Of a stretch of DNA of 5,402 nt, positions 1 to 5,402 are shown one piece after another. The stretch is taken from NCBI GenBank assembly GCA_018659505.1, contig JABJMI010000539.1, positions 1 through 5,402 of the forward strand, read 5' to 3'. Positions within the stretch are counted from its first letter, which is position 1; each line of letters starts with the position of its first letter. The notes under the pieces were generated by a model. It was not told the origin of the DNA and searched no databases. It saw only the letters and a list, made by a program, of their open reading frames with translations. Position numbers and translations under genes: made by a program. The DNA is from Planctomicrobium sp. (GTDB lineage: Bacteria; Planctomycetota; Planctomycetia; Planctomycetales; Planctomycetaceae).

Positions 1-464
1 TCAACGTCTATTGAGAATGTTGATCGTGGGCTTTCAGAGACACTCAGGAATCCATTTTCAACTATTTCGGAATAGCCTTCGTTCGATGTCTCATGCCGCG
101 GACGGGTCAGAGGCAAAGAACTTCCCCTTTGTTGAAGTTCAACTTGAGCGATTTCACTGGGAGTTCTTTTTCCCGAAGAAAACTCTTCCGACTTCTGCAT
201 CGAAAGGCGAGGTGATTCCCCTTCCGTTGGTCTCGGAGAGGCGTCCTTCGCAGGACTTACAGCAGGAGCAATTAAGGATTCACTGGCTTCTTCAAATCTG
301 CTGATTTCAGGCTCTCCATAAGAGAAATTCTTAGTTGACTCTTGAATATCGAGAGCGCTTTGCTCAGTGTTATCGTGCTTTGTATCACCGCAGCCTTGGA
401 AAATGAGAATTGCGAAGATCGACGCCAAGAAAGCTGACCGAAATGAGAGCGTGCGTAAAAACAT
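1..464 (-). CDS. von Willebrand factor A domain lipoprotein, YfbK-like, N-terminal part (3' end beyond left edge)
   Basis: An open frame reads from ATG at 464 (minus strand) off the left edge, giving 154 complete codons and no stop. The protein begins MFLRTLSFRSAFLASIFAIL and continues to a lipobox-like FQGC, with Cys25 as the predicted lipidated residue; Gln at -2 and Phe at -3 make the lipobox imperfect. Residues 26-130 are polar, rich in Ser, Glu and Pro, and look like a disordered tether. Residues 131-154 (Tyr131, ENGF at 136-139, then STFSIDV at 148-154) match the conserved entry into the N-terminal domain found before the vWA domain in YfbK-type proteins, usually written ENPF...STFSIDVDTASY. 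The MIDAS metal site and the rest of the vWA domain would lie outside the window. Likely role: an exported, membrane-anchored protein that binds partners through a vWA fold; the ligand is unknown. The start is supported by a strong Shine-Dalgarno sequence and an in-frame stop at 479-477. The gene is divergent from the pump. Confidence 0.8.
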   Translation of the reverse strand, partial: MFLRTLSFRSAFLASIFAILIFQGCGDTKHDNTEQSALDIQESTKNFSYGEPEISRFEEASESLIAPAVSPAKDASPRPTEGESPRLSMQKSEEFSSGKRTPSEIAQVELQQRGSSLPLTRPRHETSNEGYSEIVENGFLSVSESPRSTFSIDV

Positions 465-471
465 CCTCAAT

Positions 472-477
472 CTCCTC
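472..477 (-). promoter_or_regulatory. Shine-Dalgarno site of the vWA lipoprotein gene
   Basis: On the minus strand the bases before ATG 464 read TTAGAGGAGATTGAGG. GAGGAG at 477-472 is a near-ideal ribosome binding site with a 7-nt spacer. It fixes the start of a gene that is cut by the window edge. Confidence 0.75.
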
Positions 478-535
478 TAAGAGAGTAATCACCAAGAATT
501 TGGTTTTGCGAACTGTTTTCAATCTGTGACTTGCT

Positions 536-560
536 TCTCTAAAATAGAGATGAGAATCTC
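536..560. repeat. Two overlapping short inverted repeats
   Basis: TCTCTA (536-541) and TAGAGA (545-550) form a perfect 6-bp inverted repeat around AAA. GAGAT (547-551) and ATCTC (556-560) form a perfect 5-bp inverted repeat around GAGA. They share 547-550, so as RNA hairpins they would be mutually exclusive. They lie about 70-95 bp upstream of the lipoprotein start, where its promoter or 5' leader would be expected. Stems this short can arise by chance in AT-rich DNA, so a regulatory role is only a possibility. Confidence 0.35.
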
Positions 561-592
561 CTGAATAATTCCCAGAAATCCCTGAGATAATT
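553..592. repeat. Tandem imperfect direct repeat, about 21-bp period
   Basis: AGAATCTCCTGAATAATT (553-570) is followed by AGAAATCCCTGAGATAATT (574-592). With two single-base indels and no other mismatch, the copies share AGAA, TC, CCTGA and ATAATT. The start-to-start distance is 21 bp, about two helical turns, so both copies would face the same side of the DNA. That arrangement is typical of operators for regulators binding in tandem, such as many response regulators. The first copy ends in the small palindrome GAATAATTC (563-571). The repeat is seen directly; the regulatory reading is inferred, and a simple local duplication is the alternative. Confidence 0.5.
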
Positions 593-603
593 ACATTTTT
601 GTA
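592..603. repeat. Short inverted repeat TACA-TTTT-TGTA
   Basis: A perfect 4-bp inverted repeat around TTTT lies directly after the second copy of the tandem repeat. It is too short to be confident about. It is recorded because it adds to a cluster of symmetric elements between 536 and 603, in the middle of the divergent intergenic region. Confidence 0.25.
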
Positions 604-740
604 GAAGTAGTATTTTTTTCGCCTATGAATAAATCACTTCAGACAAGAACATACTGTTTAAAAATCGTCTGTGAACTAATGTGATTTTGTTATTCTTTTT
701 ACACTCCAACGCATGGCAATCCGCCAAGTATTAAGGCATT

Positions 741-744
741 GAGG
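741..744 (+). promoter_or_regulatory. Probable ribosome binding site deciding the pump start at ATG 754
   Basis: GAGG at 741-744 lies 9 nt before ATG 754, an acceptable spacing. The in-frame TTG at 739 has AAGG only 2 nt before it, too close to work. Starting at 754 also gives MNPIEFSCQNPVKV, the usual short cytoplasmic N-terminus of RND pumps directly before TM1. Confidence 0.55.
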
Positions 745-753
745 CACGCGGGT

Positions 754-3700
754 ATGAACCCCATTGAATTTTCTTGCCAGAACCCGGTGAAGGTGACTGT
801 TGGTGTCATTCTTGCCGTTTTGTTTGGGGCTTTGGCGTTTACGCGAACACCGGTTCAACTGACACCCGATGTCAGCAAGCCAGCGATTACCGTCACCACA
901 CGCTGGCCAGGAGCGAGTGCGCAAGAAGTTGAGCGCGAGATTATCGACGAGCAGGAAGAACAGCTCAAAGGTGTCGAAGGTCTCGTCGAATTCAAAAGCG
1001 AGAGCAAAGATTCCGTCGGAACAATTACTCTGGAATTCCCAGTTGGATTCGATCTCGCCTCGGCGCGTGCCAAGGTCAGCGACAAACTGAATCAGGTGCA
1101 GGAATATCCTGAAGATGCCTCCGAACCGACAATCACTGAAGGGGAACAGGGGGGAAACTTCATTGCCTGGATTATCTTGAAACCGATACCACCGACTCGC
1201 GAAGAGGTTCAAGAATTCGTTAAAAAGAACCCAAATCGATCAGACGATTTGAAGAAGTTTGCTGATGGCTCACGTGAGCCTGATCTCGCGTCGCTGCATA
1301 AACTGGCTCGTCTCCATCCTGAGGTCAATGCACTTTTAGATGGTCGTCCCGATCCGACAAAGATGAGGAAGTTCGCTGAGGATTTCATTGAAGCGAAGTT
1401 TGAGCGTATCCCGGGAATTTCAAATTCGAACATTGTCGGTGGTCGTGATCAGGAACTTCGAGTTGTTATTCAACCTGCGAAGCTGGCAGCCTATCACCTC
1501 ACGATTGGCGACCTTCGCCGCGCACTCAGAGGCGAAAACAAAAACACCTCTGCGGGAGATATCTGGGAAGGCAAGCACCGCAATGTCGTCAGGACCATTG
1601 GTCAGTTCGACACGCCAGAGAAAGTCGGCAGTACGATTGTTGCGATTCGCGACAACTCACCCGTCTACGTTCGTGACATCGCGACGGTTCAAATCGATTA
1701 TAAAAAACCCGATGGAATCGTTCGGCAGAAGGGCGTCGCGGGACTCGCCATCAACTGTGAGCAAGCGCCGGGAACCAATGTCCTCGAAATCATGGGACCA
1801 CCGCGTGCAGATCTTGATATCGATGGTGACGGAGCGATCACAGAAGTCGACTTAGCAGAAGCACGAGTCCGCTACGGTAACTGTCTACGAATTGCCATCG
1901 AAGAATTAAACATGGGGATCCTCGCTCAGAAAGGGGTCTACATTGAACAGGTTTATGACCAAACCGATTACATCTACGCAGCGACCGATCTTGTCTCTCA
2001 AAACATCTATATCGGGGGCTCATTAGCGATTCTGGTCTTGTTGATTTTCCTGCGCAGTCCGCGCAGCGTGATCATTGTTGGGATGTCGATTCCGATCAGT
2101 ATTATCGCCTCGTTTATTTTCATTCGCGGATTTGGTCGAAGTATTAACGTGATTAGTCTGGCGGGAATGGCGTTCGCTGTCGGGATGGTGGTCGACAATG
2201 CCATTGTTGTGCTGGAAAACATTTACAGACATTATCAACTGGGTGAATCTCCCAAAGTCGCAGCGACGAAGGGAGCGAAAGAAGTGTGGGGAGCGGTTCT
2301 CGCTTCGACCCTCACAACTTTGGCGGTGTTCGTGCCTGTAATTTTCGTTGAGGGCCAAGCTGGTCAACTCTTCCGAGATATTGCCATCGCAATTAGTTGT
2401 GCAGTCGGTCTTTCGCTTCTGGTTTCCATTACTGTGATTCCAGCAGCCTCACAGCGGATTTTAAAAGAACACGACCCTGCCTCGGAAGCAAAACGGAACA
2501 AAAAGAAACGTCGCGGACCCCTCGAATGGGCTATTGATCAATTCGCTGATTTCATGGGTTGGGTATTAACCGTTCGAGGCGGTTTGGTATTGAGACTTGG
2601 GATCGTCATTGGTTTTGTCGGAGCCTCTTTGTTTGGAGCGTGGCTACTCTTGCCTAAGACAGAATATCTCCCTGAAGGAAATCGGAATCTTGTATTTGCG
2701 ATCTTATTACCACCTCCTGGATATAATCTTGACCACATGATTGATATCGGCAAAGGGCTGGAAGCTGAATTCTCACCCTACTGGGAAGCCGAACCTGGTT
2801 CACCAGAAGCGAAGGCTCTTGATGGTCCAATCATGAAGAATTTCTTCTTCGTGGCTCGAGGCGCAAACCTATTTATGGGGGCATCTGCTGTTGAAGAACT
2901 TGAGGCAGGAAAACTTGTTCCCGTCATGCAACGGTCAGCGAGTCAGGTTCCTGGCATGTTTGCGATTGTCTCACAAAGTGGTCTGTTTTCAGGTGGACTA
3001 AGTGGCGGTCGCGGCATCGATGTCGAAGTCTCAGGACCGGATATGTCGCGCTTAAATCAGATAGGAGGCGAAGTCTTTCAAATGACGATGGGAATTGGAA
3101 AATATCAAGACCGAGGAGTCTTTCCCCCCTCAGAAGGGCATCAAGCGCAGCCAAAACAGAATCTCGAATCGACAAACCCAGAACTGCATATTACGCCACG
3201 TCCTGAGATCGCTGCGGATGCAGGTATTTCGACAGAAGACCTTGGTTATGCAGTGAATGCACTGGTCGATGGAGCTTTTGCAGGAGACTACTGGCATAAC
3301 TCTCGTAAAATCGATCTAGTCATTTATGGTGCAGATGAATTCGCGAGGCAGACTCAAGATCTGGCGAATCTTCCAATCAGCACGCCGACCGGGAAGTTGA
3401 TTAACTTGGGTGATATTGCAGAGATCTCAGCCATTGGAGGTCCAGAGAATGTGAAGCACGACGAGCGTCAACGCTCGATTGGAATTCAAATTAAACCTTC
3501 GCCGTTAATGCCTCTCGAAACAGCCATCGAGAAAGTCGATCAAGAAATTCGGAGACCATTGCTGGAATCTCCGCTGATGGCGGGCGGGCAATATCAAATT
3601 AAACTCGCAGGAACATCAGATGAGTTGAGCGAAACTCGCCGGGCCATGCAAGGAAATCTCATACTGGCGATGCTCATAACATACTTACTGATGGCAGCGT

Positions 3701-4266
3701 TGTTCGAGTCGTTCTTTTATCCACTCGTCATTATGACAAGTGTCTTGCTGGCACTCGTGGGAGGCTTTGCCGGACTCGCCATTCTGAATCTGTTTATTCC
3801 ACAATCTCTCGATATGTTGACGATGCTCGGCTTTGTGATTCTGATTGGAACAGTCGTGAACAATGCAATTTTGATCGTCCATCAGTCTCTCAACAACATC
3901 CGCGAGGAAGGCATGGAATATCGTGAAGCAATCGTTGATAGCGTGCGGACGCGCGTGCGACCGATTTTCATGAGTACATTAACGACTGTGCTTGGCATGT
4001 TGCCATTGGTAATTCCATTGCCAGCACGTACGATAGACGGTTCCTGGACCCTACAAGCCGGGGCAGGCAGTGAACTCTATCGTGGATTGGGCAGCGTCGT
4101 TTTGGGCGGACTGATTATTTCCACGATCTTTACATTGGTTCTCGTCCCTGTTGGTTTTAGTCTCGCAGTTGACATGAAAATCTTTGCGAACTGGGTATTG
4201 GGACGGAAAAGCGAAGAATTGACGACTTCGTCAACGGATCATCAAATAGCAACGGAAGCTGGGTAA
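754..4266 (+). CDS. RND-superfamily efflux permease with inserted EF-hand-like loop
   Basis: This is a complete inner-membrane permease of 1170 residues in the AcrB/SwrC-like (HAE) branch of the RND superfamily, expected to work as a proton-driven trimer exporting substrates from the periplasm or membrane; the substrate is unknown. Layout: TM1 about 12-31; first periplasmic porter part 32-415; TM2-TM6 about 418-568; basic cytoplasmic loop with KRNKKKRR at 580-587; TM7 about 612-630; second porter part to about 965; TM8-TM12 about 968-1135; short polar tail. Family motifs include PDVSKP and RWPGAS after TM1, VVDNAIVVLENI in TM4 (D481, N482), VVNNAILIV in TM10 and RVRPIFMSTL before TM11. By recalled alignment to AcrB, D407 is kept (D481), D408 is N482, K940 is N1036, R971 is R1067 and T978 is S1074. 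It is about 120 residues longer than AcrB, largely through inserts at about 145-203, 350-380 and 1088-1101. An in-frame TTG at 739 would add five residues but is less likely. No membrane-fusion partner is adjacent. Confidence 0.95.
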   Translation: MNPIEFSCQNPVKVTVGVILAVLFGALAFTRTPVQLTPDVSKPAITVTTRWPGASAQEVEREIIDEQEEQLKGVEGLVEFKSESKDSVGTITLEFPVGFDLASARAKVSDKLNQVQEYPEDASEPTITEGEQGGNFIAWIILKPIPPTREEVQEFVKKNPNRSDDLKKFADGSREPDLASLHKLARLHPEVNALLDGRPDPTKMRKFAEDFIEAKFERIPGISNSNIVGGRDQELRVVIQPAKLAAYHLTIGDLRRALRGENKNTSAGDIWEGKHRNVVRTIGQFDTPEKVGSTIVAIRDNSPVYVRDIATVQIDYKKPDGIVRQKGVAGLAINCEQAPGTNVLEIMGPPRADLDIDGDGAITEVDLAEARVRYGNCLRIAIEELNMGILAQKGVYIEQVYDQTDYIYAATDLVSQNIYIGGSLAILVLLIFLRSPRSVIIVGMSIPISIIASFIFIRGFGRSINVISLAGMAFAVGMVVDNAIVVLENIYRHYQLGESPKVAATKGAKEVWGAVLASTLTTLAVFVPVIFVEGQAGQLFRDIAIAISCAVGLSLLVSITVIPAASQRILKEHDPASEAKRNKKKRRGPLEWAIDQFADFMGWVLTVRGGLVLRLGIVIGFVGASLFGAWLLLPKTEYLPEGNRNLVFAILLPPPGYNLDHMIDIGKGLEAEFSPYWEAEPGSPEAKALDGPIMKNFFFVARGANLFMGASAVEELEAGKLVPVMQRSASQVPGMFAIVSQSGLFSGGLSGGRGIDVEVSGPDMSRLNQIGGEVFQMTMGIGKYQDRGVFPPSEGHQAQPKQNLESTNPELHITPRPEIAADAGISTEDLGYAVNALVDGAFAGDYWHNSRKIDLVIYGADEFARQTQDLANLPISTPTGKLINLGDIAEISAIGGPENVKHDERQRSIGIQIKPSPLMPLETAIEKVDQEIRRPLLESPLMAGGQYQIKLAGTSDELSETRRAMQGNLILAMLITYLLMAALFESFFYPLVIMTSVLLALVGGFAGLAILNLFIPQSLDMLTMLGFVILIGTVVNNAILIVHQSLNNIREEGMEYREAIVDSVRTRVRPIFMSTLTTVLGMLPLVIPLPARTIDGSWTLQAGAGSELYRGLGSVVLGGLIISTIFTLVLVPVGFSLAVDMKIFANWVLGRKSEELTTSSTDHQIATEAG
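1186..1362 (+). other. Extra charged segment in the first porter region of the pump (about residues 145-203)
   Basis: In AcrB-type pumps the beta-strand ending near NFIAWIILKP leads almost directly into the helix equivalent to the one starting near MRKFAEDFIEAK. Here about 60 residues intervene. They are polar and probably helical, starting IPPTREEVQEFVKKNP and including LASLHKLARLHPEV. The boundaries are estimated by eye. The insert is in frame with codon use like its surroundings, so it is a built-in part of the protein. I vaguely recall similar inserts in planctomycete homologues but cannot confirm this here. Its role is unknown. Confidence 0.6.
1816..1851 (+). other. EF-hand/dockerin-type calcium-binding loop inside the pump
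   Basis: Residues 355-366 read DIDGDGAITEVD and fit the canonical 12-residue loop pattern DxDxDGxIxxxD exactly: D355, D357, D359, G360, I362 and D366. The loop is followed by LAEARVRYGN, which could form the exiting helix, and sits in an insert of about 30 residues (roughly 350-380). The insert lies between LEIMGPP and the helix LRIAIEELNMG, where AcrB-like proteins have one continuous helix in the second porter subdomain. That position faces the periplasm, where calcium is available. Calcium binding is inferred from the motif alone. There is one loop rather than the usual pair. Confidence 0.75.
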
Positions 4267-4277
4267 CTGGTCGTTGA

Positions 4278-5402
4278 ATGCAAAGAGTGCTACGACAGAT
4301 TGGTAAGAAATGTAGGTGGGGTGAAGCAATCCGCATTAGGTTAGCTGGGTTACTTTCTCATTATTTCCTGATTGCTTGCCTCATCCTGACACCTGTTCTG
4401 TTGCCTGCTGACGATATTCATCATCGCTACTTTGAAGGTCTTCGGCAGCGTGGGCTATATCTCATCGCAGAAGATTATGCCGTTAATCGTCTGAATGGCA
4501 ATCGGCTGTTGCTCGATGCGAGAGCACACGTCACGATCGAGTTAGCTTTGACGCTCACTGAACATGGTGCTCATGCAAATTCAGAGCAACGTCAAGAACT
4601 CTGGGACGAGGCCGAACGACTCCTCTCGGAGTTCATTACGAAGTTTCCCGAGAATCCGAGAATACTCGAAGTGCAGGCTGAATTGGCACTCTTACCTGCC
4701 CGCTTCGGTGATTCAGTAGCATGGGACTTTGAAGTGAATCCCGGCAACCTTCGCTCTAAGGATGCTGCACAACAGTACTATCAACAAGCTGTTCAAGAAC
4801 TGGCGAGATTGGAATCAACTCAACTTTCCCAGCCTTCAAAGCCATCCGCGAGCGACCTCGCAGATGGGGCGCTCTCTCTCAATGAGTTGAATGAACTTAA
4901 GCATAAAGTCGCATACTTCAAAGCAAGCTCGAATCTGTTCCTAGCGCTGAATAGTGTGTCGGGTCCAAATAAAGCGGGACTATTGATTGATGTTTCTAAT
5001 CAATTAGAGAGTCTTAGCAAATCTCGCGATGCGTCCGACTGGACTGTTCGTGCAAAATTACTGAGAGCGAAACTTGCCAGACTCGAAGATGATTATCATC
5101 GAGCGGATGCCTTATTAAAGGGTCTCGCAAATGCTGAAACTGCGAACTTCCTGAACGATGAAATCCTGGCAGAGCAAGTGCGAGTCCAGCTTGATCAGGA
5201 CAAGATTGCTTCTGGATTGAAGTTGATCACCGATCAGATCGCGATGGGGAAACCAATTTCGGACGAAGTTCGATCTGTCGCTGTCGAAGGTCTTTTGGCA
5301 GCCTGGAAAGTCGCTGGCTCAAAAGGAAATAACGAACTGCAACAGGAGTTACTCTCCGAAGCAAAAGGACATCATGAAATCACGCGAGGGAAATGGCATC
5401 AA
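4278..5402 (+). CDS. Exported TPR-like helical-repeat protein, N-terminal part (3' end beyond right edge)
   Basis: A frame opens at ATG 4278 and stays open for 375 codons to the right edge. A TGA at 4275-4277 directly precedes the ATG, so the start cannot lie further upstream; no clear Shine-Dalgarno site is visible. The N-terminus has a long basic part (MQRVLRQIGKKCRWGEAIR) followed by a hydrophobic stretch at about 29-42 (YFLIACLILTPVLL). This fits a signal peptide possibly cleaved after Pro43-Ala44, or a membrane anchor. The rest is almost wholly amphipathic helix rich in Ala, Leu, Glu and Gln, for example RYFEGLRQRGLYLIAEDYAV, WDEAERLLSEFITKFPENP, AAQQYYQQAVQELARLE and RAKLARLEDDYHRADALL. 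This resembles degenerate tetratricopeptide repeats, which are protein-binding scaffolds. The serine-rich stretch around 180-195 looks like a linker. It starts 11 bp after the pump stop, so the two are probably co-transcribed. I do not recognise a specific family member; a periplasmic partner or scaffold role is inferred. Confidence 0.8.
   Translation, partial: MQRVLRQIGKKCRWGEAIRIRLAGLLSHYFLIACLILTPVLLPADDIHHRYFEGLRQRGLYLIAEDYAVNRLNGNRLLLDARAHVTIELALTLTEHGAHANSEQRQELWDEAERLLSEFITKFPENPRILEVQAELALLPARFGDSVAWDFEVNPGNLRSKDAAQQYYQQAVQELARLESTQLSQPSKPSASDLADGALSLNELNELKHKVAYFKASSNLFLALNSVSGPNKAGLLIDVSNQLESLSKSRDASDWTVRAKLLRAKLARLEDDYHRADALLKGLANAETANFLNDEILAEQVRVQLDQDKIASGLKLITDQIAMGKPISDEVRSVAVEGLLAAWKVAGSKGNNELQQELLSEAKGHHEITRGKWHQ

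Larger units (their letters stand above)
465..753. other. Divergent AT-rich intergenic region between the lipoprotein and pump genes
   Basis: This stretch of about 290 bp separates two divergent starts and must hold promoters for both, unless the pump is transcribed from elsewhere. It is clearly more AT-rich than the flanking genes, with runs such as TTTTTTT near 610-618. I found no convincing sigma70 -35/-10 pair with good spacing on either strand, so no promoter is called. It contains a tandem direct repeat (553-592) and short inverted repeats (536-560 and 592-603), which are the best candidates for control sites. I see no tRNA, no structured RNA and no strong intrinsic terminator. Confidence 0.6.

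Noticed and set aside
11..304. Plus-strand open frame of 97 codons near the left edge
   Set aside because: It is antisense to the lipoprotein frame, which has a good ribosome binding site, a signal peptide and a recognisable family motif. The 97-codon product has no recognisable features.
655..685. Possible sigma70 promoter for the pump (CTGTTT, 17-bp spacer, TAATGT)
   Set aside because: The -35 match is very poor and AT-rich DNA yields many such pairs, so it cannot be supported as a promoter.
713..742. Nine-codon frame (MAIRQVLRH) just before the pump start, possible leader peptide
   Set aside because: It has no ribosome binding site, no run of regulatory codons and no attenuator-like hairpin after it. 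A frame this short is expected by chance.
676..1212. Minus-strand open frame of 178 codons over the start of the pump gene
   Set aside because: It is antisense to strongly conserved RND coding sequence. Its Cys-, Trp- and Arg-rich composition is typical of a shadow frame.
1388..1855. Plus-strand open frame of 155 codons inside the pump gene
   Set aside because: It is an out-of-frame shadow. The RND frame continues unbroken through the same bases with clear family motifs.
4267..4277. Possible terminator between the pump and the TPR-like gene
   Set aside because: The gap is only 11 bp with no stem-loop or T-run, so read-through is expected.
1..5402. CRISPR arrays, insertion sequences, tRNA or rRNA genes
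   Set aside because: No regularly spaced repeats, terminal inverted repeats, transposase-like frames or RNA gene signatures were seen.

Overview
The window carries parts of three protein-coding genes around one AT-rich intergenic region. Moderate GC content, an RND pump with extra inserted segments (one a perfect calcium-loop motif), a YfbK-type vWA lipoprotein and a secreted helical-repeat protein together suggest a Gram-negative bacterium of the Planctomycetota, probably order Planctomycetales. That assignment comes from recalled family resemblance, not from a search.

Layout: (1) 1-464, minus strand: the N-terminal 154 residues of a lipoprotein. It runs off the left edge just as the conserved N-terminal motif of YfbK-type von Willebrand factor A proteins begins. 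(2) 465-753: divergent AT-rich intergenic region with a good Shine-Dalgarno site for the lipoprotein, a modest one for the pump, a tandem imperfect direct repeat (553-592) and several short inverted repeats. (3) 754-4266, plus strand: a complete 12-TM RND-superfamily inner-membrane permease of 1170 residues (1175 if the upstream TTG at 739 is used). (4) 4278-5402, plus strand: the first 375 codons of a secreted or membrane-anchored alpha-helical, TPR-like protein, 11 bp after the pump and probably co-transcribed. It runs off the right edge.

The pump is the centre of interest. Compared from memory with AcrB, it has about 60 extra residues in the first porter region and a roughly 30-residue insert in the second porter region that contains a canonical EF-hand/dockerin-type loop (D355 to D366). 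It also has a short extra stretch between TM11 and TM12, and an altered proton-relay set in which only the first Asp of the TM4 pair is kept and the TM10 Lys is Asn. No membrane-fusion or outer-membrane-channel gene lies in the window, although one could lie beyond either edge. How the pump, the TPR-like protein and the divergent lipoprotein relate functionally is not shown by the sequence.
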